Source: DATGKD01 sp035294855
GTDB taxonomy: Bacteria > Actinomycetota > Acidimicrobiia > Acidimicrobiales > UBA8190
NCBI GenBank assembly: GCA_035294855.1
Contig: DATGKD010000153.1
Coordinates: 1 to 23,808, forward strand
DNA length: 23,808 nt
Direction: 5' to 3'
Each line of letters starts with the position of its first letter. The stretch's first letter is position 1. A model generated the notes under the pieces. That model worked only from the letters and a program-made list of their open reading frames with translations, was not told the DNA's origin and did no database searches. The position numbers and the translations under genes are program-made. Shown one piece after another: positions 1-8,270 of the stretch.

Positions 1-157
1 AAGGAACGCCGAAGTCGGTCAGCACGACGGCGAGCTCGTTGGTCCGCGAGACGAGGTGGGCCACGGCGGTGAGGTCGTCTGCGACGGCGCTCGCGGACGG
101 CTCTCCACCGAGGGGCGCCGTGAGTGCCTCGACGTACCCGCGCATGTAGGGGTGCAT
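1..157 (-). CDS. atpH: ATP synthase F1 delta subunit, N-terminal part (cut by window edge)
   Basis: The frame on the minus strand starts MHPYMRGYVEAL and stays open to the window edge, about 52 residues, ending near LTDFGVP. GYVEAL resembles the conserved (R)YAxAL opening of delta/OSCP subunits, and LTDxxxP resembles the next conserved stretch. The delta subunit links the F1 head to the peripheral b-subunit stalk of the membrane ATP synthase. The gene follows atpF by 32 bases, exactly where atpH is expected. The ATG at 157 has GGTAGCGAG about 9 bases upstream; ATG 145 is an alternative. Identification rests on position plus a short N-terminus, so it is good but not complete. Unlike Mycobacterium, where b and delta are fused, the two genes are separate here. 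Confidence 0.8.
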   Translation of the reverse strand, partial: MHPYMRGYVEALTAPLGGEPSASAVADDLTAVAHLVSRTNELAVVLTDFGVP

Positions 158-189
158 GACGGCGTGCTCGCTACCGATGTCGGCCGGGC

Positions 190-720
190 TCAGCTCGGCG
201 GCCGGCCGGCGGAGGTCGCCGCCGAGCTGCGCAGGACCTCGACGGCTTCGTCGATCAGGGCACGGTGGTGCTCCGGGTCGATCTCGCGACCGATCACCTG
301 CCTGGCCACAGCGAACACCAGGTTGGCCAGCTGGGTCGTCACCTCCTCGACGGCGCGCTGGCGGGACGCGACGATCTCGGCCTCCGCGCCGGCCACCAAG
401 CGGTCGTGCTCGCGCTGACCACGCTCTTCGGCCTCGCTCACGATCCGCTGCGCCGTCTTGTTCGCCTGGGCCACGCTTTCCCTGGCCTGTTGGCGCGCCT
501 CTTCGAGGATTCCCGCGCGCTGAGCGCGGGTCTGCTCAGCTTCGGCCCTCGCCGCCTCGGCGGCCTCCAGGGAACCCTTGATCTGGTCCTGGCGTTGCTC
601 GATCGCCCGGTTGAGCGGCGGCAACACGTAGCGCCAGATGAAGCCGAGGACGATCAGAAAGGCCACCACCTCGACGATGAGCGTGGCGTTCGGGACGAGG
701 AAGTTGCTGCTAGCCATCAT
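190..720 (-). CDS. atpF: ATP synthase F0 subunit b
   Basis: A 176-residue protein with one N-terminal membrane segment (about residues 10-32, LIVEVVAFLIVLGFIW) followed by the YVLPPLNRAIEQRQDQI junction typical of subunit b. After it comes a long charged, Ala/Glu/Arg-rich helical stretch to about residue 140. This is the peripheral stalk that holds F1 static against the rotating c-ring. Length and layout match the family. The start at 720 has GAGG 10 bases upstream; a second ATG follows directly at 717. It lies between atpE and atpH in the operon. The 92-base gap to atpE holds a small GC hairpin (758-772, GGCGCG-ctg-CGCGCC) that could affect the relative expression of atpE and atpF; that role is inference. 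Confidence 0.95.
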   Translation of the reverse strand: MMASSNFLVPNATLIVEVVAFLIVLGFIWRYVLPPLNRAIEQRQDQIKGSLEAAEAARAEAEQTRAQRAGILEEARQQARESVAQANKTAQRIVSEAEERGQREHDRLVAGAEAEIVASRQRAVEEVTTQLANLVFAVARQVIGREIDPEHHRALIDEAVEVLRSSAATSAGRPPS

Positions 721-812
721 GTGCGTTCAGCCTCGGTTCAGCCGGTGGAAGGTCGGTGGCGCGCTGCGCGCCGCGGTGTGACGAACGATCGTGCGCAGGA
801 AGATCCCCCGCC

Positions 813-1085
813 TCACGGGCCGCCCTTCTTGTACAGCGAGAACACGAAGAGCGCGGTGAACGCGAGGTTGATGAAGTACATGGCCTCGACGAGGCCGACG
901 GTCAGGAACATGATGGTGAACAGCCGTCCCTGGGCCTCCGGCTGGCGCGCGACGCCCGCGATGGTCTGGCTGCCGGCCAGGCCGTCACCGACGGCTGCGC
1001 CGACCGCACCTCCTCCCATCAGAAGGCCGCCGCCGACCATCGCGCCGGCGAGGCTGATCGCGTGGTCAAGCCCTGCATCTGCCAT
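813..1085 (-). CDS. atpE: ATP synthase F0 subunit c
   Basis: A 90-residue hairpin protein of two membrane helices. The first carries the glycine-rich helix-packing stretch around residues 18-35. The polar loop has the invariant R-Q-P-E (residues 47-50) that contacts F1. The second helix carries the proton-binding carboxylate Glu67 in the context LVEAMYF. A ring of this subunit turns during proton flow. Glu rather than Asp is usual outside enterobacteria. Nothing beside it points to a sodium-binding site, but I cannot settle the ion from this alone. The ATG at 1085 has AAAGGAG 9 bases upstream, one of the clearest ribosome binding sites in the operon, as expected for the subunit made in most copies. 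Confidence 0.97.
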   Translation of the reverse strand: MADAGLDHAISLAGAMVGGGLLMGGGAVGAAVGDGLAGSQTIAGVARQPEAQGRLFTIMFLTVGLVEAMYFINLAFTALFVFSLYKKGGP

Positions 1086-1147
1086 TGGTCACTGCTCCTT
1101 TGGTGTTGTTGACGGGATCTCGTTGCGCGGTCGCCGTGACATGGCCC

Positions 1148-1903
1148 TCAATGTGCCTCTGCCATGGCGGTGTCGAAGTACAGGATCGTCAGCAAGGCGA
1201 AGATGAACGCCTGGATGGCGCCGATCGCGAGGTCGAAGATCTTCCACACGGGGTTCAGCAGGACCGTGAGGATGTCACCGATCGGCACGTGTGCGAGCGT
1301 CCAGGTGCCCAGCGCCGCGATGAGCGCCAGCATGAGCGCGCCCGACAAGAGGTTGCCGAACAATCGAAGGGCGAGCGTCAGGGGCTTGGCCAGCTCCTCG
1401 ACGAAGTTGATGAAGATGTTGACCGGGAAGAGTGCCTTGGGGAACGGCTGCAGCACGTAGTGGCGGATGTAGCCGCGCAGCCCACGCGTCCGCACCGACG
1501 CGATGTGGACCGGGACGATCACCACCAGCGCCAGTGCGAGCGTGACGTTGATGTCGCTCGTGGGTGTGGGCAGCCACTCGATCTCCGACCCGATCCCGAG
1601 CACCGAGAACCAGTTGGCGACCAGGATGAAGACGAACAGCGCGACGGCCAGCGGCACGACCGTCAGCCCACGGGGACCGATCGAGCCGCTCACCTGCTGG
1701 CGGACGGCTTGCACGCCCATCTCCCAGACGAGCTGGAGCTTCCCGGGGACCCCGCTGGTGGCGCGCGCCCGGAGGAAGAGGCCGAGGACGAGGACGACGA
1801 CCATGGCGGCCCCGGTCGCCCACACCGTGTCGAGGTCCAGCCCGAACTTCTGCACATGGGACCCGACGTTGATGTTGGCGGCGAGCAGGTGAACGACGGG
1901 CAT
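1148..1903 (-). CDS. atpB: ATP synthase F0 subunit a
   Basis: A 251-residue polytopic protein forming the proton half-channels next to the c-ring. The essential arginine is Arg180 in LALRLFGNLLSG, and the conserved polar residue of the last helix is Gln231 in GAIQAFIF. The start is set by the overlap with the upstream gene: TGATG shares the A of the stop and the ATG at 1903. The frame can be read further upstream, but that stretch is out-of-frame shadow of the AtpI-like gene, and MPVVHLLAANINVG is a normal N-terminus. Translational coupling to the AtpI-like gene is likely. atpE follows after 62 bases. Confidence 0.96.
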   Translation of the reverse strand: MPVVHLLAANINVGSHVQKFGLDLDTVWATGAAMVVVLVLGLFLRARATSGVPGKLQLVWEMGVQAVRQQVSGSIGPRGLTVVPLAVALFVFILVANWFSVLGIGSEIEWLPTPTSDINVTLALALVVIVPVHIASVRTRGLRGYIRHYVLQPFPKALFPVNIFINFVEELAKPLTLALRLFGNLLSGALMLALIAALGTWTLAHVPIGDILTVLLNPVWKIFDLAIGAIQAFIFALLTILYFDTAMAEAH

Positions 1904-2352
1904 CAGGTGTCCTCCTCCTCGTCCTCGAGGGGCGTCCCCAGCGTCGTGTCGCCCATCAGAGGGTCTCGCAGCATGGCGATCACGACGTTCCCCAACAGGG
2001 AGAACTGGAAGAAGGCCAGGCCTACCAAGATGCCGAAGCCGAGTTGGCGGAAGAAGTACGTCACGGCGAGGGCGACCACGCTGATGAACCCGAGGCGGCC
2101 CAGCGTGTTGAACGCGAGCGGCCGGCGCTTGTCGGGGCGAGCCGAGGCGGCCGCCTTGACCGTGGCACGCGAGATCATGCGGAAGTTGACGAGCGCGAGC
2201 GCGAGGCCGGCGCAGACGCCGACACCGACGAGCGGGTAACCGGCGACCGTGCCGATCACGAGGGCCGCCCCGGCGATGCCCAGGCCGACGAGGACCGTCC
2301 GGCGCGCGACCGTCGAGATCTGCGGGAGCGAGAAGTGCGAGAGCAGGTTCAC
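1903..2352 (-). CDS. AtpI-like small membrane protein of the atp operon
   Basis: A 149-residue protein with about four membrane segments (roughly residues 19-39, 40-60, 86-102, 105-127) and a very acidic C-terminus (EDEEEDT). Position just before atpB and general layout fit the loosely conserved ATP synthase protein I group, proposed to help assemble the c-ring. Sequence conservation in this group is weak, so the assignment is mainly by context. The start is a GTG at 2352 with GAGGGAAG about 7 bases upstream. The stop overlaps the atpB start. The equivalent slot in Mycobacterium tuberculosis holds a short membrane protein of the same kind. Confidence 0.75.
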   Translation of the reverse strand: MNLLSHFSLPQISTVARRTVLVGLGIAGAALVIGTVAGYPLVGVGVCAGLALALVNFRMISRATVKAAASARPDKRRPLAFNTLGRLGFISVVALAVTYFFRQLGFGILVGLAFFQFSLLGNVVIAMLRDPLMGDTTLGTPLEDEEEDT

Positions 2353-2410
2353 CGTGTGACTTCCCTCGTGGGCGCGGCCACGCGGTACCGGGGGACAACC
2401 CCGCTCGTGG

Positions 2411-2614
2411 TCAGAGGAAGCGGCGCACCTGGCGCACGGTGCTGCCGACCGCCGCGGTGATCCCCACGGCGAGACCGACGAACGTCGCGATCGGGCTGCT
2501 GTTCAGCCAGGCGTCGATGCCGACGCCCACTCCGAGGCCGATGCCGATCATCAGGGCGGACGCCAATCCGATCGACAGCAGGTCGAAAACCCGGGGCGAG
2601 GGCTTCTCCTCCAC
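2411..2614 (-). CDS. AtpZ/AtpI-type two-helix membrane protein
   Basis: A 67-residue protein with two membrane segments: LASALMIGIGLGVGVGIDAWL at about 17-37, and ATFVGLAVGITAAVGS at about 43-58, followed by a basic tail RQVRRFL. The glycine-rich first helix followed by a D-x-W-L turn is typical of the small AtpZ family encoded at the head of many atp operons, suggested to act in magnesium or calcium uptake or in assembly. It starts with GTG at 2614 without a clear ribosome binding site. The 204-base region upstream (2615-2818) is the obvious place for an operon promoter. It contains a TTGACA on the minus strand (2735-2730), but no convincing -10 box at the right distance. Confidence 0.7.
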   Translation of the reverse strand: MEEKPSPRVFDLLSIGLASALMIGIGLGVGVGIDAWLNSSPIATFVGLAVGITAAVGSTVRQVRRFL

Positions 2615-2818
2615 GAACTGTCGTTTCGCGCGCGTCGTTCAGGGCACGGTGTCGGGACATCGCCGGGACGAGCGCGAACTCACGTAGCGTGCTCAGTGGC
2701 ACCGACAGCAGCAGTCGCCGGGACGCGTTTGTCAACACCGGCGAGGAGCGGGAGGCGCACACCACCATCATCGCATCCCGCGCTTGTGCGCAGCAAAACG
2801 AGCGCGCTGCCGGGGCTC

Positions 2819-4093
2819 TTACTTGCGCTGTGCAAGTGACCCCGACGGGTCCGCGGCGCCGGCCGTCTCGACCTCGTCCCGCGCAGGCGTCGGTGGCCGC
2901 AACCCGATCTCCTCGAGCGGACGGCCACCGTCGGTCGCGACCCCGGCGGTGACGGGCGAGGTTGCCCGTTCGACCGCATGTCCGTTCAGGTCGCTGCCGA
3001 TGTCCTTGCGCAGCCCCGGGTGGAAGAGCGTGTACAACGCGAGCCCGAGCACGAGTACGCCGAATGGGATCACCGCGTTGCCCTTGCTGTCGAACAGTGG
3101 ATACAGCAGGAATCCGGAGAGCACGGCTGTCCAGGCCCACAAGATGACCACCGTGCGGCGCGGGCCGTGTCCCAGCCTGAGCAGTCGATGGTGCACGTGG
3201 TCCTTGTCGGGGGTGTGGAAGCCGGTCCCCTTGGCCGTCCTCCGCACGAAGGCGAAGGCCATGTCGGCGATGGGGACCCCCAGGATGAACAGCGGGATGA
3301 ACAGCGGGGCGAAGAAGAAGTACGTTTGGCCGCTGACGTCGGGCGTACGTCCGCCGATGACCATCGTGGCGGCCGCCATGAGAAGCCCGAGGAAGAGGGC
3401 GCCGGCATCCCCCATGAAGGCGCGAGCCGGGTGCCAGTTGTGCGGGAGGAAGCCGATGCACACCCCGAACGCCACCACGGCGATGAGCGGGCCGAGGTTG
3501 TCCGGTGGCAGGATCCCGAGGTACTCGAGGCGCAGCCCGTAGATGGCGAGCGCCCCTGAGGCCATGGCGACGATGCCGGTGGCGAGACCGTCGAGGCCGT
3601 CGATGAGGTTCACGGCGTTCGTGATGACGATCACCCAGACCGCAGTGAGCAGCGGGGTGACGTCCGGCGACAGCACGAAGAACCCGAAGAACGGGATCTT
3701 GAACTGGAACATCGTCACGCCCAGGAACACGAGCACCATGGCGGCGAGGACCTGACCCGCCATCTTCGCGGGCGCGGACATGTCCCGGACGTCGTCGATG
3801 AGCCCCACCGTGAAGATCACCGCGGCCCCGAGGACGAGGCCGAGCGGTTCGGACGAGCCCTGGAACAGTCCCTGGAGGGAGGACAGCTGCGATGCGACGA
3901 GGATCGCCACGAGAAAGGCGAAGAACATGGCGAGGCCGCCCCCGTACGGGGTGACCTTGGCGTGGATCCGTCGCTCGTCGGGGGCGGCCACGAATCCGGC
4001 GCGCAACGCCAACCGACGCACCGGAAACATGAGGGCGAAGGTGCCCGCGGCGGCCACGACGGCCACGACGACGTAGGAGCCGAGCGGGGGCAC
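2819..4093 (-). CDS. wecA: Undecaprenyl/decaprenyl-phosphate GlcNAc-1-phosphate transferase family (WecA/Rfe-like)
   Basis: A 424-residue polytopic enzyme of the MraY/WecA/TagO family, which loads a sugar-1-phosphate onto a polyprenyl phosphate in the inner membrane. Motifs in order: R-x-x-H-x-x-x-T-P-Y-G-G-G near residues 42-53; Asp100-Asp101 (GLIDDVRD); NAVNLIDGLDGLATG at 159-173; FMGDAG at 226-231; and HVHHR at 299-303, the basic loop that separates WecA types from MraY. The location between tsaC/glyA and the atp operon matches Rv1302 (rfe) of Mycobacterium, where the enzyme starts arabinogalactan linker synthesis. The sugar substrate here is not proven. The GTG start at 4093 lies 4 bases after the glyA stop with GGAAAG upstream. 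The frame also reads further up, but that would run through glyA. Confidence 0.9.
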   Translation of the reverse strand: MPPLGSYVVVAVVAAAGTFALMFPVRRLALRAGFVAAPDERRIHAKVTPYGGGLAMFFAFLVAILVASQLSSLQGLFQGSSEPLGLVLGAAVIFTVGLIDDVRDMSAPAKMAGQVLAAMVLVFLGVTMFQFKIPFFGFFVLSPDVTPLLTAVWVIVITNAVNLIDGLDGLATGIVAMASGALAIYGLRLEYLGILPPDNLGPLIAVVAFGVCIGFLPHNWHPARAFMGDAGALFLGLLMAAATMVIGGRTPDVSGQTYFFFAPLFIPLFILGVPIADMAFAFVRRTAKGTGFHTPDKDHVHHRLLRLGHGPRRTVVILWAWTAVLSGFLLYPLFDSKGNAVIPFGVLVLGLALYTLFHPGLRKDIGSDLNGHAVERATSPVTAGVATDGGRPLEEIGLRPPTPARDEVETAGAADPSGSLAQRK

Positions 4094-4097
4094 TCCG

Positions 4098-5453
4098 TCA
4101 GCTTTCCGGGTGCGACCCGGCAGATCCCCTCGTCCCGCGCAGCTCAGGGTACGGCGGGAAGCTCTTGCAGAGGTCCAGCACCTCGGCGCGCACACCGGCG
4201 AGGATCGCTTCGTCGTGGCGCCCTCGAAGCGCCGTACCGATCAAGCCCGCAATGCGTTCCATTTCTGCGGCGCCCATGCCCGTCGTGGTCTGGGCCGCGC
4301 TGCCGAGACGGAGTCCCGACGTGACGAACGCCGAGCGGGGATCGTCGGGAATGGTGTTGCGGTTGAGCGTGATGCCGGCGCGATCGAGAGCCTCCTGGGC
4401 CTGCTTGCCCGTGAGCTCGGGGTCGAAGGTCCGGAGGTCGACGAGGAGGAGGTGGTTGTCGGTCCCCCCCGACACCAAGCGGAAACCGAGCGCCGCCAGT
4501 GCCCGCGCGAGCGTGCGCGCGTTCTCCACCACGGCGGCCGCGTAGCGCCGGAACGACGGCTGACCAGCCTCACGGAAAGCCACCGCCTTCGCCGCGATGA
4601 CATGCTCGAGCGGTCCGCCCTGCAGACCGGGGAAGACCGCCGAGTCGATCGCCTTGCCGAGCTCCGCCCGGCAGACGATGGCCCCCCCGCGAGGTCCCCG
4701 CAGAGTCTTGTGCGTCGTGAAGGTGACGACGTCCGCGATGCCGACGGGGCTCGGGTGGGCTCCCCCCGCGACCAGCCCGGCGGGATGGGCGAGGTCGAAC
4801 ATCAACCGAGCTCCGACAGAGTCGGCGATCTCCCGGAACGGCTCTGCCTCTATGACACGCGGGTAGGCGGTGGCGCCCGCCACGATGAGCCGGGGACGCT
4901 CCCGCTTGGCGGCGTCGGCGACCTGGTCGAAGTCGATGAGCTCGCCCGGGCGGTCGGGGTCGTCGGACGCGGGCGTGACACCGTAGGACACGAAGCGCCA
5001 GATCTTGCTCGTGATGCTGGCCGGCGAACCGTGCGACAGGTGGCCGCCCTGGTCGAGCCGCATGGCGAGCACGGTGTCGCCCGGCTCGAGGAGCGCCTGG
5101 TAGACGGCCAAGTTGGCCGTCGCCCCCGCGTGCGGCTGGACGTTGGCATGTTCGGCTCCGAAAAGTGCGCGCGCCCGCTCCCGCGCCAGGTCCTCGACCT
5201 CGTCGATCACCTGGTTGCCGCCGTAGTAACGGCGACCCGGATATCCCTCGGAGTACTTGTTGGTGAGAACGGAGCCTGTTGCCGCCAGGACCGCCAACGA
5301 CGTGAAGTTCTCCGACGCGATCAGCTGCAGCGTCGTCGACTGACGCGCGGCCTCGGCGCGCAACAAGCCGGCGAGCTCGTCGTCTTCGGACAGCCAGCTG
5401 TCGAACGGCGTGGCGGCGACTTCGCCGTCGGAGGGGTCGGCGGCCGTACCCAC
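4098..5453 (-). CDS. glyA: Serine hydroxymethyltransferase
   Basis: A 451-residue PLP enzyme that interconverts serine and glycine while charging tetrahydrofolate with a one-carbon unit. It shows LIASENF (residues 44-50), KYSEGYPGRRYYGG (66-79), the cofactor-stacking D220 and H223 in DLAHPAGLVAG, and the Schiff-base Lys249 in TFTTHKTLRGPRGG. The length is somewhat above the usual 415-430 because of an N-terminal extension of about 25 residues. The GTG at 5453 is the only start before the conserved core that I can find and has no strong ribosome binding site, so the true start could differ. The gene sits between tsaC and the wecA-like gene, as in Streptomyces. A short hairpin (5481-5497, CCGCCC and GGGCGG arms) lies in the 56-base gap to tsaC. 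Confidence 0.95.
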   Translation of the reverse strand: MGTAADPSDGEVAATPFDSWLSEDDELAGLLRAEAARQSTTLQLIASENFTSLAVLAATGSVLTNKYSEGYPGRRYYGGNQVIDEVEDLARERARALFGAEHANVQPHAGATANLAVYQALLEPGDTVLAMRLDQGGHLSHGSPASITSKIWRFVSYGVTPASDDPDRPGELIDFDQVADAAKRERPRLIVAGATAYPRVIEAEPFREIADSVGARLMFDLAHPAGLVAGGAHPSPVGIADVVTFTTHKTLRGPRGGAIVCRAELGKAIDSAVFPGLQGGPLEHVIAAKAVAFREAGQPSFRRYAAAVVENARTLARALAALGFRLVSGGTDNHLLLVDLRTFDPELTGKQAQEALDRAGITLNRNTIPDDPRSAFVTSGLRLGSAAQTTTGMGAAEMERIAGLIGTALRGRHDEAILAGVRAEVLDLCKSFPPYPELRGTRGSAGSHPES

Positions 5454-5509
5454 GTGCCCAGCTTACCGAGGTGTCCACGGCCGCCCCGGTTGGGCGGATC
5501 CCGGCGGCG

Positions 5510-6166
5510 TCACGAGGAGCGGGGTGCCGGTGCGGCGGCGATGGCGAGGACGTCGTCCCATGCGACCGCCCCGGTGCGCAGGCATCGGGGCTCCGCCCCG
5601 GTGACGTCGACGACCGTCGACGACGACCCCCCGCAGATCCCGCCGTCGACGACCAGCGCGACGCGGGCTCCGAACGTCCGCCTGACGGACGCGGCGTCGG
5701 CGCACGGCGGACGACCGTGCAGGTTCGCGCTCGTCGTCGCAATGGGGCCCACCGCCTCGCACAGCGACCGCACGCCCGGATGCGCCGGGCAACGAAGCCC
5801 GATCGTGACCCCGTCACCGCCGAGCGCCCAGCCGAGCCCGGGCTGGCGCGCGACCACGAGGGTCAGCGCGCCCGGCCAAAACGCAGTGGCGAGCTTCTCG
5901 GCCGCGGAGCCCCATCGGCTCGCGTCGACAAGGGAGGCGGCTTGGGACCTCGTAGCGACCAGGACGGGAAGCTCGAAGTCGGCGGGACGCCGCTTCAGCT
6001 CGAAGAGCCGGTCGGTAGCTCCGGGACGCGAAGGGTCGACAGCAAGCCCGTAGACCGTGTCGGTCGGGATGGCCACGACCCCGCCCGCGCGCAGCGCCGT
6101 GACCGCAGCAGCGAATGCCGGAGACGCCCCACCCGAATCGGGTCCGTCGCCTGGCGGCGTGCTCAC
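5510..6166 (-). CDS. tsaC: Threonylcarbamoyl-AMP synthase (Sua5/YciO/YrdC family)
   Basis: A 218-residue cytosolic enzyme. It makes threonylcarbamoyl-AMP from threonine, bicarbonate and ATP, the first step of the t6A modification of tRNAs reading ANN codons. Visible motifs: AIPTDTVYGLA near the N-terminus, the K-R-x-x-x-x-x-x-P-V substrate loop (LKRRPADFELPVLV), IGLRCP and the TTSANLHG signature. The K/R/S/N set expected for catalysis is present. It lacks the extra C-terminal Sua5 domain, so it is the short TsaC-like form. The GTG start at 6166 overlaps the prmC stop as GTGA, implying translational coupling. Longer reading upstream would run into prmC in another frame. Confidence 0.92.
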   Translation of the reverse strand: MSTPPGDGPDSGGASPAFAAAVTALRAGGVVAIPTDTVYGLAVDPSRPGATDRLFELKRRPADFELPVLVATRSQAASLVDASRWGSAAEKLATAFWPGALTLVVARQPGLGWALGGDGVTIGLRCPAHPGVRSLCEAVGPIATTSANLHGRPPCADAASVRRTFGARVALVVDGGICGGSSSTVVDVTGAEPRCLRTGAVAWDDVLAIAAAPAPRSS

Positions 6167-7089
6167 CCCGACGCGCCGTCCCGGGGCGTGACCCGTGCCA
6201 CGAGCACCCGATCCCTGCCGGCCAGGTCCGGCATCACGCGCACGTCCTCGTAACCCGCATCGGCGGCCCGGGCAATCAGGAAGTCGGCGTGGCGCGGGGC
6301 GATCTCGAGGACCAGGGACCCGGCGTCGCACAACCAGGAGCGCGCACCGTCGAGCAAGGCCTCGAGCGCTTCACGCCCGGTCGGGCCAGCGACGAGCGCG
6401 CCGATCGGCTCGTACTGGCGCACGCCCGCGTCGAGGCCGGGGTATTCGTCCGCGCCCACGTACGGAGGGTTGGAGGCGATCACGTGGACGTGCCCCCGGA
6501 GCGCGTCGGGCAGGGCCGCGAACCAAGAGCCGCGGGCGAGCCGGACCCGCCCGGCCGCCGACGCGTTGCGCCGTTCGAGCACGGAGAGGTTCACCCGGGC
6601 GACATCAAGAGCATCACCGGACTCGTCGGTGGCCCACACGTCGATCTCGCGGCACGCGTCCGGGGCCGCTGCTGTCTCGACCGCGAGCGACAGCGCGATC
6701 ACGCCCGACCCGGTGCCCGCGTCGACGGCGACTTCACGAGGGCGCCCCGCCAGGTGTCCGGCTTCCCGGCGTAGCTCGTCCAGGGCCACCTCGACGACGA
6801 CCTCGGTCTCGGGCCTCGGGATGAGCACCCGGGGATCGACGACGACCTCGAGGGTGCGGAACGCCCACGTGCCGAGCACGTATTGGATGGGCTCGCCCGA
6901 CAGGCGGCGGGCCGCCATGGCTCGAACCTCTTCCACGGCCGCGGCCGGCGCCGCCAGGTCCACCGTTGCGTAGAGCTGCGAAGCATCCACCCCGAGCGCC
7001 TTCGCCACGACCCAGTGCGCCTCGCGTCGCGACGCAAGTGCCGATGCCGTCTCCTCGAGGAGCGAGCCGGCCGTCGGCGTCGGGGCCAT
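6163..7089 (-). CDS. prmC: Release factor glutamine N5-methyltransferase (HemK/PrmC)
   Basis: A 308-residue SAM-dependent methyltransferase that methylates the GGQ glutamine of release factors. It has an N-terminal helical domain (to about residue 80, with GEPIQYVLGTWAF as the family hinge), the PRPETE stretch (91-96), the SAM loop DAGTGSG (123-129) and the catalytic NPPY (207-210). Immediate downstream position from prfA, its substrate gene, is the standard arrangement. ATG 7089 gives a normal N-terminus. GTG 7107 in the same frame is possible, and neither has a clear ribosome binding site. The stop overlaps the tsaC start. Confidence 0.94.
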   Translation of the reverse strand: MAPTPTAGSLLEETASALASRREAHWVVAKALGVDASQLYATVDLAAPAAAVEEVRAMAARRLSGEPIQYVLGTWAFRTLEVVVDPRVLIPRPETEVVVEVALDELRREAGHLAGRPREVAVDAGTGSGVIALSLAVETAAAPDACREIDVWATDESGDALDVARVNLSVLERRNASAAGRVRLARGSWFAALPDALRGHVHVIASNPPYVGADEYPGLDAGVRQYEPIGALVAGPTGREALEALLDGARSWLCDAGSLVLEIAPRHADFLIARAADAGYEDVRVMPDLAGRDRVLVARVTPRDGASG

Positions 7090-7135
7090 CGCCGGAGGGA
7101 TCGTCACGACCAGTCGCCGCGCCAGGCCCGAGCGG

Positions 7136-8212
7136 TCATGCCGCGTCGGGGGGAGAGCCCAGCTGGCGCTCGCGCTCGTCGGCCAGGAGCGCGTCGACGA
7201 CATCGTCGAGATCGCCGTCGAGCACACGGTCGAGCTTGTGGAGCGTGAGCTTCACTCTGTGGTCGGTGACGCGGTTCTCCTTGAAGTTGTACGTCCGGAT
7301 CTTCTCGGAGCGGCCGCCACCGCCCACCTGACTGCGCCGTTGCTCGGATTGCTCGGCTTCGATGCGGTCCTGTTCGAGCTTGAGCAACCGCGCCCGAAGA
7401 ACTTGCATCGCCCGAGCACGATTCTGGATCTGGCTCTTTTCGTCCTGCATCGACACCACGATTCCCGTCGGGACGTGGGTGATTCTCACGGCCGAGTCCG
7501 TGGTGTTCACCGACTGACCTCCCGGGCCGGTCGAGCGGAACACGTCGACCCGAAGGTCGGCCGGATCCACTTCCACCTCGACCTCGTCGGCCTCGGGGAG
7601 CACCATCACCGTGGCGGCAGAGGTGTGGACGCGGCCCTGCGACTCGGTGACGGGCACACGCTGAACCCGATGGGTGCCTCCCTCGTGCTTCAGACGTTGC
7701 CAGGCGTCGGCCGCCTTCACGACGAACGTCACCTCGTTCAAACCGTTGCGTTCCGAGGGGTCCGACGACAGGACCTCGAGTTTCCAGTGCCGACGCTCGG
7801 CGTAGCGGCGGTACATCTCGAACAGGTCGCGGGCGAAGAGGTTCGCTTCCTCGCCGCCTTCGGCACCGCGGATCTCGACGATGACGTTGCGGCCGTCGTT
7901 CGGATCGCTCGGCACCAGCAGGAGGCGGAGGCGCTCCTCGAGCTCGGCGACGTCGCGCTCGGCCGTTTCGAGCTCCGTCCGGACGAGCTCACGGTCGTCC
8001 CCTGCGGCCTCAGCGAGGAGCTGGCGGGCGGTGGAGACGTCCGCTTCGGCCTGGCTCAGTCGGCGTCCGGCGTCGATGAGCGCTTCGAGGTCCTTGTTCC
8101 GCCGCGACAGTTCAAGCAGGCGGCCCGGCTGGGTGACGACGGCGGGGTCCCCCAGGTCGCGCTGGACGGAGGCGAGTTCGCGCTCCCAATCGACGAGACG
8201 CTCGGGATCCAC
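7136..8212 (-). CDS. prfA: Peptide chain release factor 1
   Basis: A 358-residue class I release factor, almost the E. coli RF1 length of 360. It ends translation at UAA and UAG. The codon-reading tripeptide is PVT (residues 187-189), the RF1 type; RF2 would have SPF. The peptidyl-transferase loop GGQ is at 231-233 within RSTGPGGQSVNTTDSAV. No internal frameshift signal is present, also consistent with RF1. The GTG start at 8212 gives VDPERLVDWE and matches family length; the open frame upstream reads through the rpmE/prfA hairpin and into antisense-like sequence. The ribosome binding site is poor. The gene is followed by its methylase, prmC. Confidence 0.95.
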   Translation of the reverse strand: MDPERLVDWERELASVQRDLGDPAVVTQPGRLLELSRRNKDLEALIDAGRRLSQAEADVSTARQLLAEAAGDDRELVRTELETAERDVAELEERLRLLLVPSDPNDGRNVIVEIRGAEGGEEANLFARDLFEMYRRYAERRHWKLEVLSSDPSERNGLNEVTFVVKAADAWQRLKHEGGTHRVQRVPVTESQGRVHTSAATVMVLPEADEVEVEVDPADLRVDVFRSTGPGGQSVNTTDSAVRITHVPTGIVVSMQDEKSQIQNRARAMQVLRARLLKLEQDRIEAEQSEQRRSQVGGGGRSEKIRTYNFKENRVTDHRVKLTLHKLDRVLDGDLDDVVDALLADERERQLGSPPDAA

Positions 8213-8230
8213 GCGACCAGGGTACTGAGC

Positions 8231-8260
8231 CGGTCCCCGTGGACGTGCCCACGGGGACCG
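8231..8260 (-). terminator. 12-bp perfect hairpin between rpmE and prfA
   Basis: CGGTCCCCGTGG and its exact reverse complement CCACGGGGACCG flank a 6-base loop. The hairpin starts 10 bases after the rpmE stop and ends 18 bases before the prfA start. There is no T-run on either strand, so it would be a GC-hairpin terminator of the kind common in actinobacteria, or a processing or attenuation element, rather than a classical intrinsic terminator. Confidence 0.6.
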
Positions 8261-8270
8261 CGCGCGAACG

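Noticed and set aside
2730..2735. TTGACA on the minus strand as -35 box of an atp operon promoter.
   Set aside because: No TAnnnT-like box is found 16-19 bases downstream, so it stays an isolated hexamer.
4110..6053. A 647-codon plus-strand open frame opposite glyA and tsaC.
   Set aside because: It is antisense to two well-supported genes, its composition is typical of GC-rich shadow frames (Arg, Asp, Glu and His rich), and it has no recognisable domain.
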